From contig JABSRN010000170.1 of assembly GCA_013214025.1 (NCBI GenBank), positions 1-64,000 of the forward strand: DNA of 64,000 nt. The letters are read 5' to 3'. Below, in pieces: positions 7,638 to 16,686 of the stretch. This DNA comes from Polyangiaceae bacterium (GTDB lineage Bacteria; Myxococcota_A; Polyangia; Polyangiales; Polyangiaceae). The stretch's first letter is position 1; each line of letters starts with the position of its first letter. The position numbers and the translations under genes are program-made. Below the pieces are notes generated by a model. That model saw nothing but the letters and a program-made list of their open reading frames with translations, was not told where the DNA came from and ran no database searches.

Positions 7638-9119
7638 GTGGAGGACGACGACGAATTCCTAGCGGCGATCGAAGCCCGCATTGGCACAACGCTTAACGGT
7701 AAGTACACGCTTAAGGCATTGCTTGGCGTGGGCGGCATGGCAGCCGTGTATCTGGCCATCCATCGGACGGGTCGGCGCTGTGCCATCAAAATGCTGCACA
7801 AAGGTGGCTCTGCCACGGACACTCAGATCAAGCGTTTTCGCCGGGAAGCCTACGCTGCCAACGCTCTGGAACATCCGGGCATCGTCGAGATTCAGGACGA
7901 TGATATCTCCGAAGACGGCGCTCCGTTCTTGGTCATGGAACTGCTGCGCGGTCGCACGCTCTCCGATGATATCGAGTCCGGGGGCATTCTCTCTGAGGAG
8001 CTGGCGTTCAACTACCTAGATCAGTGCCACGACGCATTGGGCGCTGCTCACGCGGCTGGGATTTTCCATCGGGACATCAAACCCGACAATATTTTTCTGT
8101 TGGAGACAGGGCGCATCAAGCTCCTGGATTTTGGCATTGCGACCCTTCACGAAGATGTCGCCGGTCTTACTGTAAAAACTGAGTACGGGACATTGATGGG
8201 CACGCCCGGGTTCATGGCGCCGGAGCAGGCTCGTGGTCGTTGGGACGAAGTCGACGGCCAGAGTGATATCTGGGCGCTTTCCGCGACATTCTTTCAGCTT
8301 GTCTCGGGTCAGACCGTGCACGAAGCCACCACGCGGAATGAGGCTTTGGGCTTGGCAATGGTAACGCCGGCTCGTTCGCTCCGAACGGTGTCTCCTCAGG
8401 CAAGTTCTCAGTTGGTTACGATTTTGGACAGAGCTTTGCCCTTCGAGAAGAAGGACCGTTTTGCTGACGCGTACGAGATGCAAGTGGCAGTTCGCGACGC
8501 CGCCCAGGAGCTGGGAATCGTGTTGCGTCCGAGTTTTCGACCCTTGAGCGGCCCGCGAGTGGGGTCGAGCCCGCATCGCGATCCGTCGAGTTCCACGCTC
8601 ACTCAGGGTGGGGCGCTGAGTGTGAACACCTCGGCTGCGACTGAATTGGGCTCCGTTCCACCCAAGGGCAAGCGGAGTGTCATGGCCGCCACTGGTGTCG
8701 GCTTGACGATGCTGGTGCTCGGAGCGGTGGCAGCGCTGACTTCGGGTGGTGGCGATGTCGAGGGTGATGGCGCGGCCGCCGCAGCGTCGGCTGTCGAGCT
8801 TCCGGTCCCGACCGGCCGCCAGGCGGTCGAGGTTCTCCCGACACCTGCTGTTTCTCCAGTGCCGTCTGTGTCAGCGCCTGTGCCGAGTGCGGAGGACCAC
8901 GAGCTCAAGGCCCCGACGCGAAAACCAATCGTGTTGCCAGCCCCTACCCTTAAAAAACCTGCGATTGTACCGAAACCCAAGCGGGTTTCAGTTAAACGGA
9001 AGCCGGTCGCGACATTCAGAAAGCCGCAGACTCGACCGAAAGCAGCGCCGCCCCCGCAGCCAAAAACGGTGCCGGTCACTGCCCCTGCAGCCCGCGATCC
9101 TCTCGACATTCGCTGGTGA
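7638..9119 (+). CDS. Ser/Thr protein kinase with membrane anchor and Pro-rich tail
   Basis: A 493-residue Hanks-type kinase. The N-terminal kinase domain (about 22-290) has a Gly loop LGVGGMAAVY, ATP-binding Lys51, catalytic HRDIKPDN (Asp146), DFG at 164-166 and APE in GFMAPEQ, so it should be active. A Ser/Thr-rich linker leads to one membrane segment at about 348-368. A Pro/Ala/Lys-rich tail then runs to RDPLDIRW, predicted extracytoplasmic. The start is GTG at 7638 with an AGGA upstream. The TPR-PEGA gene follows 74 bases later. The divergent FHA regulator would have been a natural phospho-Thr reader but is disrupted. Confidence 0.9.
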   Translation: MEDDDEFLAAIEARIGTTLNGKYTLKALLGVGGMAAVYLAIHRTGRRCAIKMLHKGGSATDTQIKRFRREAYAANALEHPGIVEIQDDDISEDGAPFLVMELLRGRTLSDDIESGGILSEELAFNYLDQCHDALGAAHAAGIFHRDIKPDNIFLLETGRIKLLDFGIATLHEDVAGLTVKTEYGTLMGTPGFMAPEQARGRWDEVDGQSDIWALSATFFQLVSGQTVHEATTRNEALGLAMVTPARSLRTVSPQASSQLVTILDRALPFEKKDRFADAYEMQVAVRDAAQELGIVLRPSFRPLSGPRVGSSPHRDPSSSTLTQGGALSVNTSAATELGSVPPKGKRSVMAATGVGLTMLVLGAVAALTSGGGDVEGDGAAAAASAVELPVPTGRQAVEVLPTPAVSPVPSVSAPVPSAEDHELKAPTRKPIVLPAPTLKKPAIVPKPKRVSVKRKPVATFRKPQTRPKAAPPPQPKTVPVTAPAARDPLDIRW

Positions 9120-9193
9120 TGCATTTGGCGCTCCCGCTGTCCCGGTGATAGCGTCGGGTCCTGCGAAACCTCATCAGCATTAATTTCTTATGG

Positions 9194-10135
9194 GTGTTGT
9201 TCTTATTCTTGCAGTCGGGCGTGGCTCAAGCGGGCGGATCGGCCACGGCCGAGGCTCTGTTTCGTGCTGGACGCCAAGCTGCGCAAGCCGGGGAGCACCG
9301 GGCCGCCTGTGCACGCTTCCGAGAGTCGCATCGCTTGGACCCCGCGCCCGGTACCCTGCTGAACATCGCCGTCTGTGAAGAGCAGCTTGGCGAGATCACC
9401 GAGGCTTGGCAACATTACCAGCAGGTCATTGACAGCGTGGCGCGATCGGACGGCCGCGCTCGGCTGGCGTCATCCTTACGGAAAAAGGTCGCGCCGCGAC
9501 TGCCCTGGCTGACGGTCAATGCCGCGCCGGGAGCCCCGGACGGATTGCAGCTAAAGCTCGGCGACCAAACTCTAGGAGGTGCGAGCCTCGGCGTGGCTCT
9601 CCCGGTGAACCCGGGCCACTACGACTTGGTAGTGAGTGCGCCAGGATATTCCCCACGACGTTATGCGGTGTCGCTAGTGGAGGGACAACGTGTAGAGATA
9701 GAAGTGGTCCCGGGCGATCCACTACCGGCGTCCTCCGAGACGGAGCTTGCAACGGGAGCTGGTGACTCAGCGCCGTCAGCGCCCCCGTCCGTGTCCGACA
9801 CTCCGGTATCGGCCTATGTCTTGATCGCTGCGGGCGGTGTCGGCGTGTTGGTAGGATTGGTCGGCGGCGTGCTCGCCTGGGATCGGAGCTCCCGGGTTGA
9901 AGAAGCGTGTCCGGGCGGAAGTTGTGAGTCACAGCAGCACGACGAGGCGCAGGGCTACCAGGAGGAATCCAAAGACTGGATGTTAGTGGGTGCCGTCGCC
10001 GGCGGTCTCGGAGTGATATCGGTCGGTACTGGTCTCTACCTCTGGAGCGGAGACTCCGGGGACGGGACATCGGCGATTCTGTCGCCGGTGGTCGCCAGCG
10101 ATAATTGGGGAGCCGCTCTGCAGGGGCGGTTCTAG
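9194..10135 (+). CDS. TPR-PEGA protein with two membrane segments
   Basis: A 313-residue protein: N-terminal signal-like segment cleaving near AQAGG, TPR-type helices (about 15-95), a PEGA-like beta domain (about 100-170), a Ser/Pro linker, then two hydrophobic helices (YVLIAAGGVGVLVGLVGGVL and MLVGAVAGGLGVISVGTGLY). The loop between them carries CPGGSC. The protein ends in SDNWGAALQGRF, and the terminal Phe recurs in two relatives in this window. Start is GTG at 9194; an ATG at 9190 lies in another frame. It follows the kinase gene and is probably its envelope partner. Function is unknown. Confidence 0.75.
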   Translation: MLFLFLQSGVAQAGGSATAEALFRAGRQAAQAGEHRAACARFRESHRLDPAPGTLLNIAVCEEQLGEITEAWQHYQQVIDSVARSDGRARLASSLRKKVAPRLPWLTVNAAPGAPDGLQLKLGDQTLGGASLGVALPVNPGHYDLVVSAPGYSPRRYAVSLVEGQRVEIEVVPGDPLPASSETELATGAGDSAPSAPPSVSDTPVSAYVLIAAGGVGVLVGLVGGVLAWDRSSRVEEACPGGSCESQQHDEAQGYQEESKDWMLVGAVAGGLGVISVGTGLYLWSGDSGDGTSAILSPVVASDNWGAALQGRF

Positions 10136-10164
10136 GCCTAGCCTGTTCGAGCGAGTCACTGCAT

Positions 10165-10458
10165 CTAGCCCGGGTCGGCTGACGGGAAATCCACCGGTGC
10201 TCTATCGGTCGTCACTTCTTTAAAGAACGTGATCACCTCTTTATGCACTGGGTGCACCTTGTAGGCCTGGAGCCCCTCCGGAGAATCGAAGCGCGTGATC
10301 AGCACGAGATGAAAATTGTCGTCGCCCTTCAAGTCGTTGAGTCCCACCTCGATCGAGCGCAGACTCGGGATTTGTCCTTCCATGGCCCGGAGCATTTTCG
10401 CTCCCCGTTCCATGTCTGAGGGCGCACGGAACTTGAACGATACAACGTGGGTGTACAT
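10165..10458 (-). CDS. Dabb (stress-responsive A/B barrel) domain protein
   Basis: A 97-residue single-domain protein of the Dabb family. Visible hallmarks are HVVSFKF at the start, IPSLRSIEVG in the middle and LITRFDSPEGLQAYKVHPVH near the end, including the conserved His-Pro-x-His. These small dimeric ferredoxin-like barrels include stress proteins and some cyclases or monooxygenase-like enzymes, so the exact role is open. It is convergent with the TPR-PEGA gene and stands alone. The ATG start at 10458 gives a full-length domain. Confidence 0.85.
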   Translation of the reverse strand: MYTHVVSFKFRAPSDMERGAKMLRAMEGQIPSLRSIEVGLNDLKGDDNFHLVLITRFDSPEGLQAYKVHPVHKEVITFFKEVTTDRAPVDFPSADPG

Positions 10459-10565
10459 CCGCCGTGGATATCAAGCCATGGGCGCGGAAACAAGCCCGAT
10501 GCCCGACGTGGCCCCAGCTGAATACGGGGGCTAGCGATCGAGCGGATGACCTGACACATTAGGGC

Positions 10566-11132
10566 GTGCAGCGATTCGCCCGGTGGATGATGAAACGCTT
10601 GGGTTGGCGGGTCACGGGAGAACTGCCGGCGGAGTCGCACTTCGTTGTGATCGCGGCGCCACACACGAGCAACTGGGATCTATTTTATCTGCTCGGTGCC
10701 GCGACAGCCCTCGGCATGCGGGTCTCTTGGATAGGCAAACACACTCTATTTGTCGGGCCCTTGGGACCTTTTTTTCGCGCCATCGGTGGCATCCCAATCG
10801 ATCGCCGCCGAAGCCAGAAAATGGTCGAGCAAATGGTCGATCAGTTTGAAACGCGAGACCGTCTCAACCTGGCCATCCCGCCTGAAGGCACGAGAGGTCG
10901 CTCGGAGTATTGGAAGAGCGGCTTCTATTGGATGGCCTACAAAGCACAGGTCCCGGTGTCCTTGGGCTTTCTCGACTATCGAAAGAAGGAGGGAGGCTTG
11001 GGTCCCTTGGTATATCTCACCGGCAATGTGCGCCAGGACATGGATGAGATTCGTGCTTTCTACGAAAACGTCTCCGGGCTTCGCCCCGAAAACTACGGGC
11101 CGATTCGATTTCGCGACGAGCCCGCTGACTGA
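10566..11132 (+). CDS. 1-acyl-glycerol-3-phosphate acyltransferase-like protein
   Basis: A 188-residue PlsC-superfamily acyltransferase. The acyl-transfer motif HX4D is HTSNWD (33-38) and the glycerolipid-binding PEGTR is at 106-110. GGIPIDRRR matches the third conserved block. It is shorter than PlsC and lacks an obvious N-terminal membrane anchor, which fits the small lysophospholipid acyltransferase-like group that can acylate lipids other than lysophosphatidate. The GTG start at 10566 is the first in frame. It is convergent with the SDR gene downstream. Confidence 0.85.
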   Translation: MQRFARWMMKRLGWRVTGELPAESHFVVIAAPHTSNWDLFYLLGAATALGMRVSWIGKHTLFVGPLGPFFRAIGGIPIDRRRSQKMVEQMVDQFETRDRLNLAIPPEGTRGRSEYWKSGFYWMAYKAQVPVSLGFLDYRKKEGGLGPLVYLTGNVRQDMDEIRAFYENVSGLRPENYGPIRFRDEPAD

Positions 11133-11162
11133 CGGGGCTGTCCCGTTGAAGCCGACGACGGG

Positions 11163-12005
11163 CTAACGCTCCCCGAGCCGTTTTCCGAGAATCGCGAGGG
11201 CGCGTGCTTTTTTGATGGCTTCTGCCGGTACGCCGTCCATACGAGCCATTCCTCGTCGGAGTATTCCCGGGAATGTGACGCGCAGGAATCGGGCGGCGAG
11301 CATTCCTGGATCCGTTCCGGGAACGACCATTTCCAGCACGCGATTTTCGATGGAGCGAAATATCGCTCTCACCATCAGGCTCGGTGGATATCGTTTGCCC
11401 TCGTAACCGGTCTGAGTATCTCGATTGTCCCACATCTCAGTGTCGAAGGGCCCGGGACAAATTAGACCGACGTGAATGTTGGAGCCAGCTAGATCATTCC
11501 ATAGGCCTTCGGTCAGACCATTGATGGCAGCCTTAGATGCGGCGTAGACCGCCTCAAAGGGGGGCACCACTTTGCTAGCGAAGGACGAGATGTTGATAAT
11601 AGATCCCGACTCTTGTTTGAGCATGTAAGGGACGACCGCGAAGGTTGTCCACAGTACGCTCATGAAGTTGACCTGAATCGCCCGCTCGGCTTGTTCGACT
11701 GTGATGTCGTAAAAATTCTGGTGGACCGGGACCGCAGCATTGTTGATCAACACGTCGACCCTTCCGAAGCGCTCAGCCGTATCATCGATGATTCGATAGG
11801 CGAATTCCCGGGTCCCCAGATCGCCTGCGAGGTACATCGACTTCGGGGAGTGCTCTTGGCATTCCGCGATGAGTTCAGCCAGCCGCCCTTGCCGTCGCGC
11901 GACGGCGACTACGATGGCTCCGCGTCGGGCGAAGGCAAGAGCCGTCGCCCGGCCGATGCCCGCGGAGGCTCCGGTGACGATTACGATCTGGTCGGTGTAG
12001 TCCAT
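11163..12005 (-). CDS. Short-chain dehydrogenase/reductase
   Basis: A 280-residue classical SDR, NAD(P)-dependent and probably cytoplasmic. The cofactor loop is TGASAGIG (11-18), with NNAA at 89-92. The catalytic set is Ser140 or Ser141 (NISSFA), Tyr154 and Lys158 in YAASK. The basic residues after the second strand (VARRQGR) suggest NADP. The C-terminal extension with many Arg residues is like SDRs annotated as acting on fatty or sterol alcohols, but substrate is not determinable. A TATA-rich stretch lies directly upstream (12013-12033). Confidence 0.9.
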   Translation of the reverse strand: MDYTDQIVIVTGASAGIGRATALAFARRGAIVVAVARRQGRLAELIAECQEHSPKSMYLAGDLGTREFAYRIIDDTAERFGRVDVLINNAAVPVHQNFYDITVEQAERAIQVNFMSVLWTTFAVVPYMLKQESGSIINISSFASKVVPPFEAVYAASKAAINGLTEGLWNDLAGSNIHVGLICPGPFDTEMWDNRDTQTGYEGKRYPPSLMVRAIFRSIENRVLEMVVPGTDPGMLAARFLRVTFPGILRRGMARMDGVPAEAIKKARALAILGKRLGER

Positions 12006-12012
12006 GGGGCTG

Positions 12013-12033
12013 TATATTGACCGGGTGTATAAT
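12013..12033. promoter_or_regulatory. Candidate divergent -10 elements
   Basis: TATAAT at 12028-12033 faces the MlaF-like gene and TATACA on the opposite strand faces the SDR gene. No good -35 box is seen at 17 bases in either direction. Weak support. Confidence 0.25.
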
Positions 12034-12119
12034 TAGTTTCGGGGCGAGGTGCAATCGTTAATGCGCGCGATTTGTGGCGGCGTTTCAGGGATTCGGTCCC
12101 GCGATGCTATCCTTGGCCC

Positions 12120-13346
12120 GTGTGCCCTTCGGACTCGTCTAGCCCGCCGTCAAAGCCGGGACCTGTCACGCTATCGGCCCCGGTGATCACCAAACGTGAA
12201 TCGTCGACGCCCAGCGCAGGGACTCGGGAAGTGCCCATATCCGTCGCCGACGAAATCGAAGCACCCATCACTCGGAGTGCGCCGACCCTTCAGTTTTCGA
12301 GCGGGGCGAGCGTACCGAGCGCGCTCCAGGGGTCCCTACAACCTCCTGGCATGAGAGCTAAATCTGGGGTCAGTTCCGACCGATCGGGTGTTGGCAGCGG
12401 TCCTATCTCGCAGAGATCGCCCGTGTCTGGAGGAGCGCCTAGCGCGCGGGGCACGCCGAGCACGGGAGTGCAGTCTTCTCGGCCCGAGGCTCCCGGCTTG
12501 CATGTACTGCCCGATGAACTCAGGGACTCCATCCGACCGCCTGCGATGCGGGACTCCAACTCCCCGGGGTCGCAGTCGGTACCCGCCAGTTCCGCGAGCC
12601 CCGCAGACGCGATGATTCAGCTGTCAGGTGTGCGGAAGACTTTCGCCCAGCCTGTGTTGAAGAATATCAATCTGAGCATCCCCACCGGGTGTTTGTACGG
12701 CCTGATGGGACCGGGGGCATCGGGCAAGAGCGTGCTGCTCAAGAGCGCGGCGCTTTTGGTAAAGCCGGATGCCGGCTCGGTGTCTGTGGCTGGACAGGAT
12801 TTGACCGTTCTCGATCAAACGGGGCTGCAGGCCTTTCGTATGAGCTTTGGCATGTTGTTTCAAAACAACGCTCTGTTCGACTTCATGACCGTAGCGGAAA
12901 ACATAGCCTTTCCGCTCAAGCGCCTCTTTGAGCTTGAGTATGACCAAGTCAAAGAGATGGTGGCGGAGCGCCTGGAGCGAGTGGGCTTGAGTGGCTTTGA
13001 AGCTCGCTTTCCGGCCAACTTGAGCGGCGGTCAAAAAAAGCGAATCGGTTTGGCTCGCGCGACCATCACGGGCGCTCCTGTACAGCTCTATGACGAGCCG
13101 GCGGCAGGTCTCGATCCTGTTACCAGCCAGAAAATTTTTGACCTGCTGCGACGGGAACAACAAGAGGCAGGCAGTACCGTGTTGATGGTGTCGACCGATC
13201 TAGACCGACTGCTGAGCGTAGTAGATCGTGTGGGCATGATGTACGAGGGCGAACTCATCTTTGACGGCACGGTGGATGAAGCGAGATCGTCTCGGGATAC
13301 CTATGTTTCCCAGTTTGTGCACGGCCGCCCTGACGGTCCTCTCTGA
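12120..13346 (+). CDS. MlaF-like ABC transporter ATPase with disordered N-terminal extension
   Basis: About 408 residues. The last 240 are an ABC ATPase of the Mla/Ttg2A phospholipid-transport type: Walker A GPGASGKS, Q-loop MLFQNNALFD, signature NLSGGQKKRIGLARA and Walker B VQLYDEPAAGLDP. The first 170 residues are Ser/Pro/Arg-rich low complexity (for example GSGPISQRSPVSGG), unusual for this family and probably disordered. GTG at 12120 is my choice; the frame opens further back at a TTG at 12072. No permease or MCE gene is adjacent. A MlaE-family permease lies 25 kb away at 38165. Confidence 0.85.
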   Translation: MCPSDSSSPPSKPGPVTLSAPVITKRESSTPSAGTREVPISVADEIEAPITRSAPTLQFSSGASVPSALQGSLQPPGMRAKSGVSSDRSGVGSGPISQRSPVSGGAPSARGTPSTGVQSSRPEAPGLHVLPDELRDSIRPPAMRDSNSPGSQSVPASSASPADAMIQLSGVRKTFAQPVLKNINLSIPTGCLYGLMGPGASGKSVLLKSAALLVKPDAGSVSVAGQDLTVLDQTGLQAFRMSFGMLFQNNALFDFMTVAENIAFPLKRLFELEYDQVKEMVAERLERVGLSGFEARFPANLSGGQKKRIGLARATITGAPVQLYDEPAAGLDPVTSQKIFDLLRREQQEAGSTVLMVSTDLDRLLSVVDRVGMMYEGELIFDGTVDEARSSRDTYVSQFVHGRPDGPL

Positions 13347-13387
13347 GCTACTGAACCGTGCCGGCCCCCTGCGCCCCGGAGCCGATG

Positions 13388-14086
13388 TTATCTCAGGGCG
13401 TTGTCTAACCAGTTGGCGATCTCGTCCGGTGTACTCGCGCCCTGGGTCGTCGGTTCGACGCTGCGAGAGTCCAGCCGAGGCCAATTAGCTAGAGATTTTT
13501 CGCACTGACCACCTTGGAGCGCGACCCAGTGGGCGATGCTGCGAACCGAGAACGCACGGAGTAACCGGTCGTTTTTCTCGAAGTCCCGGACGTTGATTTC
13601 TAGCCGAGCCCATCTAGCGAGAGCTCTGCGCAATGGCTCTTGTCGCTCCATTTGTTTGAGACGTCGACAATCCTTGCACCAGGGTGCACTGAACTCGAGT
13701 AGCAGGCGCTGCTTCGGTTTCAGCGAGCGACACAGTTCCGCGGCAATGCTTTCAATCTCTGCGTCGTCTCGTTCGGGAGCCCAATGAGGCGTGTCCAGCG
13801 GAGCGCTGGAGAGTGTCGGCGTCGCCGGCGGGGGAGCGGCGTCGGCGGGCGGAGGGGCTGCGGCGGGCGGAGGGGCTGCGGCGGGGCCGGGTTGGGGTGG
13901 AGCCGCGGTCGTCAAATAGCTATCCTCGGGCTCTCCTGAGGAGGGCGCCGGATTTTCCTCGGCTTGGGGCGGACGGGCCACCGAGGAATTGAGTTGGCAG
14001 CCCAGGAGCCCAGCGGCCACCAGGACGATCCCCCAGAGACTCCCAGGAAAGGGGGATTGGGCGGAGTGGGGTCGGTGCAGAGGCAC
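13388..14086 (-). CDS. Thioredoxin-like lipoprotein
   Basis: A 232-residue predicted lipoprotein: signal segment with lipobox LLGC (Cys30), a Pro/Ala-rich spacer (about 60-100, encoded by short GC-rich repeats), then a thioredoxin-like domain whose redox motif is WCKDC (Cys137, Cys140). The domain lacks much of the classical thioredoxin cis-Pro region, so reductase, isomerase or structural roles are all possible. It would act on the periplasmic side. GTG start at 14086. It is convergent with the MlaF-like gene, 41 bases apart. Confidence 0.8.
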   Translation of the reverse strand: MPLHRPHSAQSPFPGSLWGIVLVAAGLLGCQLNSSVARPPQAEENPAPSSGEPEDSYLTTAAPPQPGPAAAPPPAAAPPPADAAPPPATPTLSSAPLDTPHWAPERDDAEIESIAAELCRSLKPKQRLLLEFSAPWCKDCRRLKQMERQEPLRRALARWARLEINVRDFEKNDRLLRAFSVRSIAHWVALQGGQCEKSLANWPRLDSRSVEPTTQGASTPDEIANWLDNALR

Positions 14087-14246
14087 GGAACAGTGTGGGG
14101 AAATCTAGCCGATCCCCTGGCAGAGAGGGGAAGGGTTATTTCGCACCCTGTTCGGCCGTTTCCAGCATGGGGTACCACTCGCTCTGGGGGCAGGGTAGGC
14201 TGAGAGCTGGATGCGGAGACTGACGGGGTGAACAGCGACGGCGACA

Positions 14247-15089
14247 ATGGTTAAGATCAATCGCCCCGACGGGGTTATGTGGTCGAAGTCCGCGCCGGCG
14301 ATGCAGGCGGTGGGCGGGACACCGCGCGTGCGCGATTTACGCCCGGCGGACATCGACATCCATTTCCAGCCCATCGTGGAATTGTCGACCGGCAAGTTGT
14401 TCGCCCAAGAGGCGTTGGTGCGGTGTCGCCATGATGCCTTTCGCTATCCTCCCGATTTGTTGGCGGCGGCCGAGCAGGAGTACTGCTGTGGCCGATTGGG
14501 GCGGCTCATTCGAGATGTCGCCTTCGCCCGCAATACCGACGTGAATATGTTTATCAATATTCACCCGAACGAACTCAATGAGCGGTGGCTAGTCCGGCCT
14601 GACGATCCCATTGGTTTTCACGGCGCTGGCGTTTTTATCGAAATCACGGAAGTCGCCGCCTTCAGTCGCCCGACCTTGTCCGTCGACGTGTTGAAGGACA
14701 TCTGTTCGCGCGTGGGTGCCAGAATGGTCGTGGACGATTTAGGCGCGGGTCACTCAGATATCTTCCGGGTGTTGGATCTTGAGCCCGACGTAGTGAAGCT
14801 GGATCGCGACATGATCGTGGGATTGGACAAGGATCGAGAGAAGCGTGAGCGACTGAATTATTTCGTCGATCTTTGTACGGAGCTTGGCTCGCTGGTGGTT
14901 TGCGAGGGCATCGAAACCGAGGGCGAGCTGCGAGCCATTCAGGATTCCGGAGCGCCTTACGGGCAAGGTTACATTTTCGCTAAACCCGCTTACCCGCCGA
15001 CGCCTCATCAGTGGCTTCCGGAGTGGAGCGGGGCACGAGACGGCATCCCTCAGAGTGTCCGTCCGAACCGGAGTAAGGGCGGTCGTTAA
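14247..15089 (+). CDS. EAL-domain cyclic-di-GMP phosphodiesterase
   Basis: A 280-residue standalone EAL domain, predicted to hydrolyse c-di-GMP. Signature Glu55-Ala56-Leu57 is intact, and the residues expected for metal and substrate binding are present: Asn104, Glu132, Asp163-Asp164, Lys184, Glu220 and Gln240. Loop 6 reads DDLGAGHSD rather than the usual DDFGTGYSS, a moderate change. No GGDEF, PAS, receiver or membrane segment is seen, so regulation must come from elsewhere. ATG at 14247. The upstream gap 14087-14246 holds nothing I recognise. Confidence 0.85.
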   Translation: MVKINRPDGVMWSKSAPAMQAVGGTPRVRDLRPADIDIHFQPIVELSTGKLFAQEALVRCRHDAFRYPPDLLAAAEQEYCCGRLGRLIRDVAFARNTDVNMFINIHPNELNERWLVRPDDPIGFHGAGVFIEITEVAAFSRPTLSVDVLKDICSRVGARMVVDDLGAGHSDIFRVLDLEPDVVKLDRDMIVGLDKDREKRERLNYFVDLCTELGSLVVCEGIETEGELRAIQDSGAPYGQGYIFAKPAYPPTPHQWLPEWSGARDGIPQSVRPNRSKGGR

Positions 15090-15117
15090 TCGCCGCCGTT
15101 GCTAGCTGTTGCCGTCG

Positions 15118-16620
15118 TTAGGGAGCGGCAGTCGCTGGGTCCGTGGTGCTGTCGGCAACGCCGCCGTCGCCCGCACCGCCGTCCAACTCCGCCGCTTCTT
15201 CCGCCAACTCCGCCGCTTCTTCAGCAGCGATCTCAGCGTCTGCGGCTTCGTGAAAGACGGTTCGCCTCATGGTCCTCAGGTGGGCTTTCCAATCGGTCCC
15301 TCGGAGTTTTTCGCAGGGGGTCGACGTTGGATCCGCGGTGCCAAAACGGTAGTTATTTCCGTGTAGTTCCGGGCGCAAAATAAGCCAGAGGCAGGCCCGC
15401 ACCCGCGTGATGGCCGTATGATGACTCAGCATGTCTCTGGCGAGAATTTTGAATCCCTTGACGAAGTTGACGCCGATGGGGTGGTCCGCCTGGTACAGCC
15501 GAGGGAGCTCGTTGATGAAGTCGTTGAACGGATATTTGTCGGCCACTTTGAGCTTGAAGTAGTCCTCAACGGCGCCGTGGTCGCCCGGACGGTTGGACGC
15601 GAGCACATAGGAGGCAGCTGCGAGCGCGATGGGGTCGCCCTCGGCAGTGTCCGTGCCACGAAGCAGCGCTTTGGAGGTGTCCACCCGCGCTCCGGGCTGG
15701 AGCGCCTCCATGGAGGCAAGCAGCGTCAGTCGCTCCTGGAACTCGATGGGCTTATCGGCAGTGCCGTAATTTTTGTCGAGCGCAAACTTGGCGATGGTGG
15801 GAAGGCCATCGGGATCTTTGAGGGAAGCGAGTAGATCGGCGAGTCCGGAACGCTCGTGAAAGCTAAGTTCAGGATGTCCGAACCACGTATGAATCACCTG
15901 GCGCGAACGGCTGCCATTGTGTCTCGCCAGTTCGGCTAGCCAGGACAAACAACTCGGGTCGTCCGGATACTCGTCGAGCAGGTAGTGAGTCAGCGCCTCG
16001 CGATCCATCTGGCGTTGTTTCAGCTCCCATCCAGCGGGGGGCACGACTTTTCGGAAAGCGTTTCGCAGGAAACGTTCGTCCGTCGCTGCGTTCTGACTCT
16101 TCACCGCCTCGCGCATCAGCTCGGCGTTGCTGCGTAGGACAGGAGGAATGGCGTAGGGCATGAACGCGATGAGCACGCTCGCCAGGGCGATGCTCAGCAA
16201 TCCGGCGGCTCCACAGAAATCGGTGAAGCGCACTGACTGAGTGCCTGGGACGGCTCGCCCACGCAATAATTTGCGCAGCCCGATCGTCGCGGCAAGGAGC
16301 AGGACGGTTCCGACGAGCGACAGAGCACCCAAGAAGCTGGGTAGGGTTCTGAGCTCGGCGGCGTCTTGGCTTCCATCGGCGAGGGCAAGCACAGCCACGC
16401 CGAGCAGCACTCGGCTGATCAAGACGTAGCCTGTGACGGCCGCGAGCCAACCGATTAGCCAGGCGAGAGATTCGGAACGTTCTCGCAGTGCCCAAGCGCG
16501 CAACAGCAACGCGACAGAGCAGAGGAATCCACACGGGAGGACGGCCTGCTCAAGCATGGCCTCGGCTCCTAGCAGAAACTGGCTGCTAGCCAAGGGAGTC
16601 AGGGCAATCACCTGCACCAT
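15118..16620 (-). CDS. Multi-pass membrane protein with HEAT-like C-terminal region
   Basis: A 500-residue protein not recognised as a named family. The first 190 residues hold about four membrane helices (for example GALSLVGTVLLLAATIGL and GLLSIALASVLIAFMPYAI). The remainder is soluble and helical with spaced LA and ALAAASYVLAS motifs suggestive of HEAT or TPR-like repeats. The C-terminus has a short duplication, AAEEAAELAEEAAEL, encoded by a direct DNA repeat near 15190-15240. ATG at 16620. It stands alone. A role in envelope assembly or monitoring is only a guess. Confidence 0.7.
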   Translation of the reverse strand: MVQVIALTPLASSQFLLGAEAMLEQAVLPCGFLCSVALLLRAWALRERSESLAWLIGWLAAVTGYVLISRVLLGVAVLALADGSQDAAELRTLPSFLGALSLVGTVLLLAATIGLRKLLRGRAVPGTQSVRFTDFCGAAGLLSIALASVLIAFMPYAIPPVLRSNAELMREAVKSQNAATDERFLRNAFRKVVPPAGWELKQRQMDREALTHYLLDEYPDDPSCLSWLAELARHNGSRSRQVIHTWFGHPELSFHERSGLADLLASLKDPDGLPTIAKFALDKNYGTADKPIEFQERLTLLASMEALQPGARVDTSKALLRGTDTAEGDPIALAAASYVLASNRPGDHGAVEDYFKLKVADKYPFNDFINELPRLYQADHPIGVNFVKGFKILARDMLSHHTAITRVRACLWLILRPELHGNNYRFGTADPTSTPCEKLRGTDWKAHLRTMRRTVFHEAADAEIAAEEAAELAEEAAELDGGAGDGGVADSTTDPATAAP

Positions 16621-16686
16621 AAGCCTTTATCTTATATCCATTTTTCGTACTGGGGCACCGCCGTTGCTCACTCAGGTCACTCTTAG

